From Roseicyclus sp. (GTDB taxonomy: Bacteria > Pseudomonadota > Alphaproteobacteria > Rhodobacterales > Rhodobacteraceae): 40,407 nucleotides of DNA. Positions 1 to 9,520 of the stretch are shown here, piece after piece (within the stretch, counting starts at the first letter, position 1; each line of letters starts with the position of its first letter). The DNA is taken from the NCBI GenBank assembly GCA_018401055.1, contig JAGYLB010000107.1:1-40407 (forward strand), given 5' to 3'. Below the pieces are notes generated by a model. The model had not been told where the DNA came from and made no database searches. It saw only the letters and a program-made list of their open reading frames with translations. The translations under genes were made by a program, and so were the position numbers.

Positions 1-1
1 T

Positions 2-67
2 TTCGACGAGGCCGAGAACCGGCTGCATGCGCAAAAGGCGATCATGCGCTGGTGCTTGGGAGTCTGA
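2..67 (+). CDS. 3' end of an unidentified coding sequence
   Basis: An open frame enters from the left edge and ends at TGA 65-67. It gives about 21 residues, starting FDEAENRLHAQ and ending RWCLGV. The composition (Glu, Asn, Arg, His, then Trp-Cys) looks like an ordinary soluble C-terminus, but it is too short to name. A chance open frame cannot be excluded. Confidence 0.35.
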   Translation, partial: FDEAENRLHAQKAIMRWCLGV

Positions 68-116
68 TCGCACGGCAATCGACCGCGCCCCCGCCCCGTT
101 CGGCGTCGACGCCGCA

Positions 117-1030
117 GTGCCGCCATCCGCCGCGCGCCATCCCTGCGCCGCTGCATCGGGCAGCACCCGGGTTGGCGGTGGTGCTGATGATCTGCGCAAC
201 CGCTTTCTCTGGCCGCCACCACGCTGATCGCCAAGGCGTTGGGCACCGGTGCGCTTGGCCCGGCGCTGCACCCGATGCAGGTGAGTTTCGGGCGGTTCCT
301 CTTTGCTTGGCTGGTCTTTGCCACGGCCATCGCGGTGCTGCGCCCGGCGCTTACCCGGCCCGATTACCGCACCCACGTGCTGCGCACCGCCTGCGGCTGG
401 GGCGGCGTCACGCTGATGTTCGCGGCAGCGGCCGCCATCCCCTTGTCCGATGCGACGGCGATTTCCTTTCTGAACCTCGATCCTCGCCATGATCCTTGCG
501 ATCCCGCTTCTGGGGGAGAAGGTGGGGCCATGGCGCTGGTTGGCCGCCGCCATCGCACTTGCCGGCGCGATGATCTTGATCCGGCCTGGAACTGCAGCGG
601 TGCAGCCCGGCGCGTTGCTGGCGCTTGGTGCCGCCTTGGCGTTGGGGCTGGAGCTGATCTTCATGAAGCGCCTGTCGGGGCGCGAAGGCCGCTCCAGATC
701 TTGATCGTCAACAATTCCATCGGTCTGGCCATCGCGGCGCTGGCGGTGGTCTGGGTCTGGCAACCGCCCACGCCCGCGCAATGGGCGGGGATGGCGGGCA
801 TCGGCCTGCTCATGGCCTGCGCGCAGGTGTTCTTCATCAATGCGCTGGCGCGCGCCGACACCAGTTTCATCACGCCCTTCTCCTATCTGACACTGGTCTT
901 TGCAGCGGGCTATGATGCGCTGCTGTTCGGCGTGATCCCGACTGCGGTCAGCCTGACCGGCGCGCTGACCATCATCGCGGGCGCGGCCCTGCTGGCCTGG
1001 CGCGAGGCGGTCAACCGTCGCAACAGTTGA
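117..1030 (+). CDS. EamA/DMT-family membrane transporter (frameshifted)
   Basis: This is an inner-membrane transporter of the drug/metabolite (EamA, RhaT-like) type, expected to have about ten membrane helices in two EamA repeats. Hydrophobic segments follow one another: LAVVLMICATAF, SFGRFLFAWLVFATAIAVL, VTLMFAAAAAIPLSDATAI, WLAAAIALAGAMILIRPG, then in the second repeat GLAIAALAVVWVW, FFINALARADTSFITPFSY and LTGALTIIAGAALLAWREA. The phrases AAAIPLSDATAI and ALARADTSFITPFSYL are typical of the family. The frame changes near 210, 485 and 690, each time resuming homologous sequence. The start is uncertain: GTG 117 or TTG 172 would both give about 290 to 300 residues, the usual family length. 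The substrate cannot be predicted. It ends about 125 bases before gcrA. Confidence 0.8.
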
Positions 1031-1156
1031 TCGCGGTCCTGCCCTTGCGCCGCCCAAGGCCGCAAGGATAGAATAGGGGTTCAAATTTCGCGCCAGACCC
1101 GTCATAGGGCGGTGTCTTGGGACGGGCCGTGCGGCCCAGCAATCCAGGAGACAGGC

Positions 1157-1773
1157 ATGTCCTGGACCGACGAACGGGTCGAGCTGCTAAAGAAGATGTG
1201 GGGCGAGGGCCAATCGGCCAGCCAGATCGCCAAGGAACTGGGCGGCGTGACCCGCAATGCGGTGATCGGCAAGGTCCATCGCCTTGGCCTGTCGAACCGT
1301 ACCACCGGCGCCCCGGTTGCGGCGACCACACCCGCGTCCAAGCCCGGCCCCGAGGCTGCGCCCGAGACGGAGGAGGCCGCTCAGCCCTGCGCCCGCGCAA
1401 GCCCGAAGCGCGGCAGGCGCCCGCCGAGCCGGAGCTGCCCGAGGCGATGTCGGAGCCCGATCCGCCGCGCCCGTCGAACGTGACGCCGCTGCGCAAGGCC
1501 ATCGTGCCCGCAGGCCAGCCCCTGCCGCCTCAACCCTCGGCCAATGAAATCAGCCCCGAGGCGCTGGCAAAGGTGCAGGAGGTCGAAAAGACCGCCAAGC
1601 GCATCAGCCTGATGGAACTGACCGAGCGGACCTGCAAATGGCCCATCGGCGACCCCGCGACCGAGGATTTCTATTTCTGCGGCCTGCCGGTGCAACAGGG
1701 CAAACCCTATTGCGAGGCGCATGTGGGTGTGGCCTTCCAGCCGATGTCCTCGCGCCGCGACCGGCGGCGGTGA
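1157..1773 (+). CDS. gcrA: GcrA cell-cycle regulator (frameshifted)
   Basis: GcrA is an alphaproteobacterial cell-cycle transcription factor that binds sigma-70 RNA polymerase and acts at CcrM-methylated GANTC promoters. The N-terminus starts MSWTDERVELLKKMW and forms the helix-turn-helix, with SASQIAKELGGVTRNAVIGK and HRLGLSNR (about residues 18-47). A Pro/Ala/Glu-rich linker follows. The C-terminal sigma-binding part has TCKWPIGDP, DFYFCGLP and YCEAHVGVAFQP, with the expected spaced Cys/His residues. AGGAG at 1146-1150 supports ATG 1157. The frame shifts near 1385 in the linker. The total of about 205 residues is within the family range. The stop overlaps the GTG start of the next gene, so the two are probably translated together. 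I see no GANTC in the 126 bases upstream. Confidence 0.92.
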
Positions 1774-2141
1774 GGGCGCCGATCCCGATCCTGCGAAGTT
1801 TCTCGGAGCTTGAAGCGCGGGCGTTCTACATCGATTACCTGGGGTTCGACATGCTGTTCGAACACCGCTTCCACGCTGGAATGCCGCTTTACATGGCCCT
1901 CAGGCGTGGAGACTGCGAGCTGCATGTCTCCGAGCATCATGGCGATGCAACGCCCGGAAGCGCAGTCCGGATCGAGGTTGCGGATATCGACGCGTTTCAT
2001 GCCGAACTCCTGCGCGGACCGCATCCACGCTTGCGCCCGGCCATCGAGGACATGCCGTGGGGCTTTCGGGAATTGCGCCTAACCGACCCTTTCGGCAATC
2101 GGCTGGTGATCTGTCAGCCCGTGGACGGACCGCAGACATAG
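1770..2141 (+). CDS. VOC-family (glyoxalase/bleomycin-resistance-like) protein
   Basis: A small soluble protein of the vicinal oxygen chelate superfamily, 123 residues, with an unbroken frame. It has the usual two beta-alpha-beta-beta-beta halves: PILRSFSELEARAFYIDYLG with GFDMLFEHRF, then ELHVSEHHGDATPGSAVRIE, VADIDAFHAELL, and the closing FRELRLTDPFGNRLVICQP. The pattern of an early aromatic strand, an inner His-containing strand and a late E/DP-GN resembles bleomycin-resistance-type members, which may bind ligands rather than catalyse. GTG at 1770 overlaps the gcrA TGA (GTGA), indicating translational coupling. Substrate unknown. Confidence 0.82.
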   Translation: MRAPIPILRSFSELEARAFYIDYLGFDMLFEHRFHAGMPLYMALRRGDCELHVSEHHGDATPGSAVRIEVADIDAFHAELLRGPHPRLRPAIEDMPWGFRELRLTDPFGNRLVICQPVDGPQT

Positions 2142-2165
2142 CATGCCCTGACGGGTGCGCCGCCC

Positions 2166-2663
2166 TTACCCGCAATGCCGCGCGATTTCACGCTCGTTCA
2201 GGCCGGTTTCCACCAGCAGGCAGGCGGTCGCGCGCCTCGAAGTAATAGCCGCGCGCATACCAACCCACCGCTTCGTCGATGTTGCCGTCCGAGACCAGCC
2301 ACGCGCCGCGCAGGTAGCGGCCTGCATATTGCAGGTTCACATCGGGGTCGAGCAACCGCTCGGGCGGGCCGTCGAAACCCATGGTGCGGGCGGTCTGCGG
2401 CAGGATCTGCATCAGCCCCCAATAGGGCCCGTTGCGCGCATCGGCGCGGTAATCGCTTTCGCGCTGAATGACCCGGTGCAACAACGCCTCGGGGATGTCG
2501 TGGACCTGCGCGTAGCGCTGCACCAGGCGCGCATCTGCGGCGTCTCGCCGGGATAAAAGATCGGTATAAGCACCGAAGAGGTCGACGCCGTCTCGCGGCC
2601 GCCGCCACAAGACGCCAGCATCACCACGGCAAGAACCGCCACCACACGCGTCATAGGCCTCAT
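2166..2663 (-). CDS. lytic transglycosylase SLT-domain lipoprotein (frameshifted)
   Basis: A murein-cleaving lytic transglycosylase anchored as a lipoprotein. The N-terminus MRPMTRVVAVLAVVML is a signal peptide with lipobox LASC, so the mature protein would start at that Cys. The SLT core includes IPEALLHRVIQRESDYR with the catalytic Glu in RES, and NGPYWGLMQILPQTARTMG. Further on are NLQYAGRYLRGAW and DEAVGWYARGYY. The frame breaks near 2525 and 2229. After the second break the tail reads LLVETGLNEREIARHCG and stops at 2166. At about 165 residues it is a minimal SLT protein. It follows the AsmA gene on the same strand by 13 bases. ATG 2663 or ATG 2654 could be the start. Confidence 0.85.
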
Positions 2664-2676
2664 CGCATGTCCCCGC

Positions 2677-4676
2677 TCAATTGCGCCCCAGAAGACGCAG
2701 AAGTTGCTGTTCCGCTTCCTCGCGCAGGCGCTGTTCCAGCGCGTCGCGGGCGGCATCCTCGGTGGTCTCGGCATCGAACTGGGTGCCCAGCGCCTCGTTG
2801 ATCCGGCGGCGCGCCTCTTCCTCAAGCCTTGCGGCCTCGGCGTCAAGACGGGCGCGGGCCTCGGCCTCCAGCCGCTCGGCCTGTTCGGCCAATTCCTGCT
2901 CGGCGAGAAATTCAAGGTCGGGGCGGATGTTGGGGTTGGCCCAAGTGCCCGAAACAAGGATCGGCACCCGGATGGCCGCGCCCCGTCGCCGCGCAGCACG
3001 CCGGGCGTCAGGCGGTAGGACAGCGTCTGCGCGCCGATGTTCACATTGCCCTCGCCCGTCACATCGCCCCAAGGCGCATCCAGCAACAGATCATCGTTGG
3101 ACAGGATGCCGCCCGCGACGGTGAAATTTGCCTCGATGCTGTCGTAAACCGTCCGCACGCCCTCGCCCCGGAAAGAAGCGTCGAAATTACGGATCATGCC
3201 GGCCAGATCGAGGCCCCGGATCGCGCCGGCGCCCAGCGCAAGATCGCCCTCGCCCTCAAGGCTGGCCATCAGGGTGGCCATGTCATTGCCCACACCCAGA
3301 AGCTGCAGGCTGATGCTGCCTGAGCCTTCCAGGCGGTCATAATCGGCCAGATCGGTCAAGAGCGGGTTCAGATCGACCCCCGCAAGGATGACATCGCTTC
3401 GCACCGACAGGCCGCCGCGCCCGTTGACCACGAATTGCCCCGCCAAGACGCCGCCATAGGTGCCGACCCTATCGATATCGAGCACCAGACGCCCACGATC
3501 GAGCGTGGCCCGCAGACCGACCGGGCCGAGCGTCAGGCCCGCCCCCTCGATCCGCTCCACCACAAGCGCGATTTCGGCATCGGCAGCAAACAGGCCCGAG
3601 ACGTCGATGGGCGTGCGGGACCATCCGGTTTGGGTGGCGGGCGCGGTGCCGGACCCCTGCCCGCCCGCCGGTCCGTCCGCGGGCAGCACAAGGCGCGCGC
3701 CCGTGACGGTGCCGCGGATCATCGGGCGGTCAGCCCCCGGTGTCAGGTCCAGCGCAAGCGTCAACTGCGTGTCATCCAGCGTCAGGCGCGCGTCGCGCAG
3801 ATGGGCCGTGCCCGCCTCGGTCAGCGTCACCTGCCCCGCCAAGGCGAGCCGGTCGCGGCCATAGCCTTGCGGCAGATCGGGCATCGCCGCGCCAAGGATC
3901 GCCAGAAGCGGGCCCAGATCGGTGGCATCCACCTGCAGATCGCCGCTGAAGGCCGGGGTAAGCTCTGCCCGCCCATCGAACCGGGCGCTACCGCCGCGCC
4001 AGTCCAGCGCAAGATCGAGGGGGCTGGTCGCGCCAATCGTCAGCGCGCGGGGGGCGGCCAGCGTGGCGGCAAGGGTCAGAAGGGTGCCATTGACCTCGGC
4101 CGTGCCCTCCACCGTGGCGGGTCCATCGGCGGGCAGGCCGAGACGGGCGTCGAGATCCGCGATGCGCAGCGTCTGGCCCGTCGCGGCGTCGATATAGGCA
4201 AAGCTGCCGTCGCTTATCAGGATCGAGGTGATGCCTATGTTGCGCGTTTCGGTGGCGGATGTCTCCGTCGAAGCGGCGTCGGATGACGCGTCGGCGGCCA
4301 GCGCCCAACTCACGCGCCCGTCGGTGCCAAGCACCATCGTAATCTGGGGGCCGACCAGCGTGATCTCGTCGATCAAGACCTCGCCTGACAGGATCGACGA
4401 CCATGGCACACGCAAGCTCAGCGCCTCGGCGGCGATCAGCGGGCCTTGCGTCACCCAATCGGGATTGCCGACCCGCACCCCTTCGGCCCGGACGCCCAGA
4501 TGCGGCCAGAGCGTGGGGCGCACCTCGCCCGACAGGCTGACCTCGCGCCCCAGCACTTGGCCCAGACGGTCGGCGGCAACCGTGGCGATCCGATCGGCCT
4601 ACACTGCGAAGAGCGCCCCGACCATGAGTACGGCCACCGCGACCACCACCGCCATTGCCCGAAGCAGCCAACGCAT
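2677..4676 (-). CDS. AsmA-family envelope protein (frameshift and internal amber codon)
   Basis: An AsmA-like protein, a family of inner-membrane-anchored proteins with long periplasmic beta-rich domains linked to envelope lipid transport and outer-membrane biogenesis. It starts MRWLLRAMAVVVAVAVLMV, a single N-terminal anchor, with GGGAGAT just upstream. The family signature follows: DRIATVAADRLGQVLGREV and VRVGNPDW, and later GIRGLDLAGMIRNF-like text (GAIRGLDLAGMIRNFDASF). A late region reads VSGTWANPNIRPDLEFLAEQ, then an Ala/Glu/Arg-rich coiled coil up to LLRLLGRN. A TAG at 4599-4601 lies in frame within otherwise normal family sequence, and a frameshift occurs near 2985. Full length would be about 666 residues, normal for the family. 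Confidence 0.88.
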
Positions 4677-4773
4677 CGCATGATCTCCCTTCCCCGTTTC
4701 GGGGGAGTGTAGCGCAAGCGCCACTATCGTGTGCACCCCGGTTATGATGTGCCTCGAACCGTCCATCACGAAA

Positions 4774-4801
4774 GGAAAAGGCCACCCCGAGAAGGATGGC
4801 C
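4774..4801 (-). terminator. rho-independent terminator after the VPxPA-tail gene
   Basis: Read on the minus strand, GGCCATCC pairs with GGGTGGCC (one G-T wobble) around a TTCTC loop, followed by TTTT. It lies about 40 bases beyond the stop of the secreted-protein gene. Confidence 0.6.
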
Positions 4802-4842
4802 CTGTCATGCATTGAACTGAAGTGAGGCGGGGCTGGGGCTGG

Positions 4843-5566
4843 TCAGACAGCCTGGCGGCGACGCCGTGCCATCCAGCCCAGGCCGCCCAGCGCGGCCAAC
4901 AGCATCGGCAGCGCGGCAGGTACCGGCACCGGGGCTTGAGCAGGGACGTAGTCCTCACCTGCAGAACCGACGGGTTGCCATTTGTGGCGACATAGAGAAT
5001 TCCGAGGTTCCCGCCGTCGAATGAGATTCCATTGGTGTTGCGGACACCGTTGGGGCCATCGAACCCGCCGGTCCGAACGCCATCGTCGAAGAGGGCGACA
5101 CCATCGTCATGGCGGATGTCGAACACTCCGGCGGTCAGGTTGCCTATCCGCTCGAACAGGAAGAAGGTCGTTGTCGCAGAGCCCGTGCTGATATTGGGAA
5201 AGCTCATCTGCAGAGCAGCGAAGACACTGGACAAACCCATCACGTCGCCGCCCGCGGTATCCAGCCAGTGATCGATGCGCTGGTTCGCATTTTGCGGCTG
5301 GCCGACGGAGAAGTTCAGAAAGCCATCATAAACGAATGTGTCGCTGTGGAAGACCGAGGGTTCGGACCGGAAGTCGGATTGCCCAGCGTGCCTACCACAG
5401 CAGCGTTAAAGTTCGACATCGTCGCCGCCGATTCACTCGACGAAAGGTTCGTGACGTTGACCGCCGTGACGTTGAAGACGCCGGACAAAAGCGTCGTTGC
5501 GCTTGCTGCAGTGACGCTGGCCAGCGAGAATGCAACCACGGTCGATGCAATCTTAAAAAAATTCAT
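4843..5566 (-). CDS. secreted protein with VPxPA/PEP-CTERM-like sorting tail (frameshifted)
   Basis: A predicted exported protein of about 240 residues. The N-terminal signal peptide is [20 protein letters not shown], ending at ASA-T. The body is rich in Ser, Thr, Asn and Gly, as in other surface or exopolysaccharide-associated members. The C-terminus carries a sorting tail: [18 protein letters not shown], a hydrophobic segment, then [10 protein letters not shown]. This three-part layout (VPxPA motif, membrane helix, basic end) matches the PEP-CTERM/VPxxA-CTERM class handled by exosortase-type enzymes. ATG 5566 has GAGGTG six bases upstream. Frames change near 5345 and 4960. The N-terminal function is not recognised. 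A terminator follows, and a palindrome sits just upstream of the start. Confidence 0.75.
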
Positions 5567-5592
5567 GACGAACACCTCTGTTATTCAGGGGT

Positions 5593-5606
5593 CGATTGCG
5601 CAATCG
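5593..5606. promoter_or_regulatory. 14-bp perfect palindrome, candidate operator
   Basis: CGATTGCGCAATCG is a perfect palindrome 27-40 bases upstream of the start of the sorting-tail gene, where an operator or transcription start would be expected. No regulator gene adjoins it. The rest of the 265-base gap to rimO holds a second, looser inverted repeat (GGTTTGT at 5684, ACAAACC at 5704) and nothing else I recognise. Confidence 0.35.
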
Positions 5607-5831
5607 ATCGCGCCTTTGCAAGCCAAATCGAAAGATACTGTCCGGATTGCATTTCGCGCGCGGATGATCCTTTCGATGATTGGGGTTTGTCCTCGAGACA
5701 CGAACAAACCGGGCGAATTCGGGCCCGCGGGGATGATCGGGGACAGCTGCCGCGACCTCACTGCGGGGCTGCTGGATTGGGTGGCCCAACACCTCCCTTC
5801 CCTTCGCCCCGCCACACGCCAGCTCCCCTGT

Positions 5832-7200
5832 ATGAGCCAGAACCCGCCCGCCTTGCGCCCGGACCTTGCGCGCGCCGCCATTCCCGACACCGCCCGCCCC
5901 GGCCAGCCCCGGATCCGGGATGGTCTCGGCTCGGCTGTCCCAAGGCGCTGGTCGACAGCGAACGCATCCTGACCCGGCTCCGCGCCGAGGGCTACGCCAT
6001 ATCGCCCGATTATGCCGGGGCCGAGGCGGTGATCGTGAACACCTGCGGGTTTCTGGATAGCGCCAAGTTGGAGTCGCTCGACGCCATCGGCGAGGCTTTG
6101 CGCGAGAACGGGCGGGTGATCGTGACGGGCTGTCTGGGGGCCGACCCCGAATACATCACCGGCGCGCACCCCACGGTTCTGGCCGTGACCGGCCCGCATC
6201 AATACGAGCAGGTCCTTGATGCCGTCCATGCCGCCGTGCCGCCCGCACCCGATCCGTTCATCGACCTGCTGCCGGCCACCGGCGTGTCGCTGACGCCGCG
6301 GCACTACAGCTATCTCAAGATCGCGGAAGGCTGCGATCACAAGTGCAAGTTCTGCATCATCCCCGACATGCGCGGGCGGTTGCAATCGCGCCCCGCCAAG
6401 GCCGTGCTGCGCGAGGCGGAAAAACTGGTCGAGGCAGGCGTGCGGGAGTTGTTGGTGATCTCTCAGGACACCAGCGCCTATGGCACGGACTGGAAGGGGC
6501 GCGAGGTCAAGTTTCCGATTCTCGATCTATCCAGAGACTTGTCCACACTCGGGGCCTGGGTTCGCTTGCACTATGTCTACCCCTACCCGCATGTGCGCGA
6601 CCTGATCCCGCTGATGGCCGACCCCGCCAATGGCCTGTTGCCCTATCTCGACATCCCGTTCCAGCACGCCCATCCCGATGTGCTCGCGCGCATGGCGCGG
6701 CCTGCCGCCGCCTCCCGCACGCTCGAGGAAATCGCGGCCTGGCGTCGGGACTGCCCCGACATCACGCTGCGTTCCACCTTCATTGTCGGCTACCCCGGCG
6801 AGACCGAGGCCGAGTTCCAGACGCTGCTCGACTGGCTGGACGAGGCGCAACTGGACCGGGTGGGCTGCTTCCAATACGAGAATGTCGCCGGCGCGCGGTC
6901 AAACGCCCTGCCCGATCATGTGCCCGAGGAGGTCAAGCAGGACCGCTGGGACCGGTTCATGGCCAAGGCTCAGGCGATTTCGGAGGCCAAGCTGGCGGCC
7001 AAGGTGGGCCGGACCCTCACCGTGCTGGTGGACAGCGTCGACGAAGAGGGCGCGACCTGCCGCACCATGGCGGATGCGCCGGAGATCGACGGCAACCTCT
7101 TCATCGACGAGGGCTTCGAGGGCTGGCGCCGGGCGATCTGGTCGCGGTCGAGGTGGAAGAGGCCAGCGACTACGACCTGTGGGGGCGTAGGCTGGACTGA
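5832..7200 (+). CDS. rimO: RimO, ribosomal protein S12 methylthiotransferase (frameshifted)
   Basis: A radical-SAM enzyme that adds a methylthio group to the conserved aspartate of ribosomal protein S12. The N-terminal UPF0004 domain has [28 protein letters not shown] and VTGCLGADP, which supply its three cluster-binding Cys. The radical-SAM core has [20 protein letters not shown], with the CxxxCxxC set, followed by [10 protein letters not shown] and HYVYPYP. The sequence [20 protein letters not shown] is typical of RimO rather than MiaB. A TRAM domain closes the protein ([29 protein letters not shown]). The start is ATG 5832. Frames shift near 5920 and 7125. At about 455 residues the length is normal. 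It stands alone between divergent or convergent neighbours. Confidence 0.93.
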
Positions 7201-7204
7201 CCGC

Positions 7205-7492
7205 TCAGACGGTGCCGAGCGCCGCCAGCACCTTTCGAAGGTCGCGGAGTTGGGACAGGCTTGCGGCACCATCGGCTGCGCCTCTGTCTTGGGCCGTCAT
7301 CCAGTGGTTGCACCCTCTCGGCCCAACCGCAGCCGCGGCAACGCTGGACGAGCGTCGCCCAGTCCTGATGATCGATCACCCCATCGTCCAGCGCGCGCTG
7401 CATGTCGGCGCCGGTCTTCTGCGCCATGGTGACGGCCAGCCAGTAATGGCGGTTTTCGGGGCCAAGCGGGTGGGGATGCGACCTCTGGTCAT
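7205..7492 (-). CDS. small Cys-rich protein, DUF6455-like, copy B (frameshifted)
   Basis: A protein of about 95 residues, reconstructed through two compensating shifts (near 7480 and 7315). It contains [18 protein letters not shown], then [15 protein letters not shown], and a Cys cluster [14 protein letters not shown]. It ends [17 protein letters not shown]. The CxxC-x5-CxxW arrangement and the short helical layout match small uncharacterised Rhodobacterales proteins that I associate with DUF6455. That family name is from memory. Metal or cofactor binding by the three Cys is only a guess. The gene lies 13 bases after copy A and is probably co-transcribed with it. It converges on rimO with almost no gap. 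Confidence 0.55.
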
Positions 7493-7505
7493 CGCGCTTG
7501 ACCGA

Positions 7506-7763
7506 TCATTCCGCCGCCAGAGCATGCAAGATGTCGCGGTTGCGGCAATAGTCCGGTGCGGTCTCCGCCTCAGCGGTGCGGGCGAGCCAATGGGCGCAGC
7601 GGCCCGGCTCCGCGCAGCCGGTGCAGGCTGTCAGCAGCTGGCGTCCCGCATCTCGGGGGGCAGGTCGCCGCGCAGTTCCGCGTCATCCAGATCGGCGCCC
7701 AGCCTGCCTACCATTTTGGTCATCAACGCCTTCGTGGCGGTCGCGGGTCATGTTGGCTTGCAT
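7506..7763 (-). CDS. small Cys-rich protein, DUF6455-like, copy A (frameshifted)
   Basis: A protein of about 85 residues beginning MQANMTRDRHEA, continuing LMTKMVGRLGADLDDAEL and RGDLPPEMRD, then the cluster TACTGCAEPGRCAHWLA, and ending DYCRNRDILHALAAE. The CxxC-x5-CxHW core is the same as in the downstream gene, so the two are diverged tandem paralogues. Two shifts (near 7720 and 7635) break the frame. ATG 7763 follows AAAGGGG. ATG 7751 is an alternative start. There is no signal peptide or membrane segment, so it is likely cytoplasmic. Function unknown. Confidence 0.55.
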
Positions 7764-7849
7764 GCGTGGCACCCCTTTTGTGGCCTGATCCAAGGCTCCC
7801 GTTCCTGTGCCAAGCCTAGGCGCATGGGCGCGGGCCGCCTTGACGCAGA

Positions 7850-8564
7850 TCAAACGCCGGGGCGGCCCATGGCGCGCAAGGTGCTGCGGACGGTATCGAT
7901 CCGCGCCGCATTGGGGGGGTGGGACGACAGGAATTCCTGCGCCGGATCGGGGATTCGGGTGAAGAAGGCCGAACCCACCAATGGGTCATAGCCCGCGCGG
8001 GCCGCGATCAGGGTACCGATGGCATCGGCCTCAAGCTCGGCCTGCTGCCCGAATTGGCGGAAGGCGACGAAAGACCCGATCTGCGCCGCCTCTCCGATCT
8101 CGGTCGCGCTGGCACCCGCGCGCGGGCGATCTCGGCAAAGACGCGCGCGCCCTGTTCGGCCTGTAGCCGCCCGGTCGGCAGGTGGCGGGCGATGTGGTGC
8201 GCGGCCTCATGCCCCATGATGAAGGCCAGCTCGTCGGTGTTTTGCGCCACCGCGATCAGGCCCAGCGTGAAGATGATCGCGGGCCTACCCTGCGGGTCGA
8301 GCGTGTGGAAGGCGTTGACGCCGCTTTCGGGGGAGCGGTCGACATAGATGATGAAATCGCAGCTCTGGTCGGGCGTCTGCTCACGGCAGACCTGTTCGGC
8401 GACGGGTTCCACGCGCGTCACCACCTCGTCGAAGTTCGCAACCGCCTGCCGCGCGCGGGCGGAAACATCGACCTGCACAGGCGCGGCTCGCGGAGGGGCC
8501 ACAGACCTGCACGCAGCCCGGACAGCAGGGCGGCGGCGCATAGGGCAACCACTGTCACGCGCAT
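7850..8564 (-). CDS. M48-family zinc metalloprotease, likely lipoprotein (frameshifted)
   Basis: A membrane-associated peptidase of the M48 (Ste24/BepA-like) group, probably acting in periplasmic quality control. The N-terminus MRVTVVALCAAALLSG is a signal peptide. A frame change near 8515 blurs the lipobox Cys. The zinc site is MGHEAAHHIARH (HExxH), with the third ligand downstream in ELEADAIG. Supporting text includes VNAFHTLDPQGRPAIIF before the site and SSHPPNAARIDTVR after it. A second shift lies near 8110. The whole protein is about 235 residues, normal for a short M48 lipoprotein. It is a separate unit from the small Cys-rich genes, with an 86-base gap. Confidence 0.86.
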
Positions 8565-8690
8565 GGAGGCTTTCGCGAGGCTACCATAAAGTCTCTTTCG
8601 GACTCTAGCCGTCCGCCAAGGGGGGTCCAGCCCAGATCACGCGCTTGTGGCCGGTTGACGCAACGGCGGCGGGGCTTAGGTCAAGCTTTT

Positions 8691-9082
8691 ATGATCACAC
8701 GCATCCTCTACAACGACCGCTGCCCAATCTGCCGGGCCGAGATCGCCCATTATCGCCAGCGCGCCGCCGCAAGCGGATGCGCCCCTGTTGCTCGAGGATC
8801 TGAACACCGCAGATCTGGGCGGCTGGGCCCTGACACCCGATCAGGCGAAACGCCGGATGCATGCGGCGCTCCCCGATGGCACGATCGTCAGCGGCATCCC
8901 CGCCTTTGCCGCGATCTGGGCGGCGTTGCCCCGCATGGGGTGGCTGGCGCGGGTGGTGATGGCGCCGGGCATCCGGACGCTGGCCGATCAGGTCTATAGC
9001 CGCATTGGCCGCGCCTTGGCTCTACCGAAAACAGATGCGCCGCGAGGCGCGGGGGATTGCAGGGATGGACGGGCGCGCCTAG
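8691..9082 (+). CDS. DCC-family thiol-disulfide oxidoreductase-like protein (frameshifted)
   Basis: A small protein of the DCC (DUF393) group, starting MITRILYNDRCPICRAEIAH. The D-x-C-P-x-C motif gives the family its name and could act as a redox pair. Downstream text (LNTADLGGWALTPDQAKRRM, VSGIPAFAAIWAALPRMGWL) matches the helical remainder. The protein ends LYRKQMRREARGIAGMDGRA at TAG 9080-9082. Frames shift near 8777 and 9022. About 130 residues, normal. Partner and substrate are unknown. Confidence 0.8.
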
Positions 9083-9092
9083 GCTTGCGCGC

Positions 9093-9332
9093 ATGTTCAC
9101 CATCGAGCACGACTTCGACGCGACCGTCATCACCCTTGTCGACGAAGGCGAGGACGGTCAGCCGTTGCAGGAAGATGTCACCATCTCGGCCTTTGCCGAA
9201 TGTGTGACTGTCACCCAGTATGATGCGCGCACCGACCGCGAACAGGTGGTGACATTGTCGATGGCGCAGATCCGCGATCTGACAGCCGCGCTCGATCTGC
9301 CCGAAGGCGTCTATCGGCTGGAGCGGGGCTGA
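9093..9332 (+). CDS. small conserved-looking protein of unknown function
   Basis: An unbroken frame of 79 residues, MFTIEHDFDATVITLVDEG, continuing EDVTISAFAECVTVTQYDAR and ending LTAALDLPEGVYRLERG. It is acidic and beta-rich with one Cys, and has no signal peptide or membrane helix. It starts 10 bases after the DCC gene and is probably co-transcribed with it. I do not recognise a domain. The regular codon use and tight spacing favour a real gene. Confidence 0.6.
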   Translation: MFTIEHDFDATVITLVDEGEDGQPLQEDVTISAFAECVTVTQYDARTDREQVVTLSMAQIRDLTAALDLPEGVYRLERG

Positions 9333-9520
9333 GCCGCATCTGTCGCAAATCCGGCATCCCAGGCCCGCGCGTTGCGCGCCCAAGGACCAATTCTTGTGCC
9401 TTTGCAACCGTTCCACAGCCTTGTCCACACCCCGCTTGAGACATATGGACAGGTGCGCATCCCGCCCCCCATACTCCGCCAAAGGCCAGACCGGCGCCGG
9501 ACCTTGCAAGGGGGATGCAC

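Noticed and set aside
3435..4286. 283-residue plus-strand open frame
   Set aside because: It is antisense to the AsmA gene and rich in Arg, Gln and Gly with no domain.
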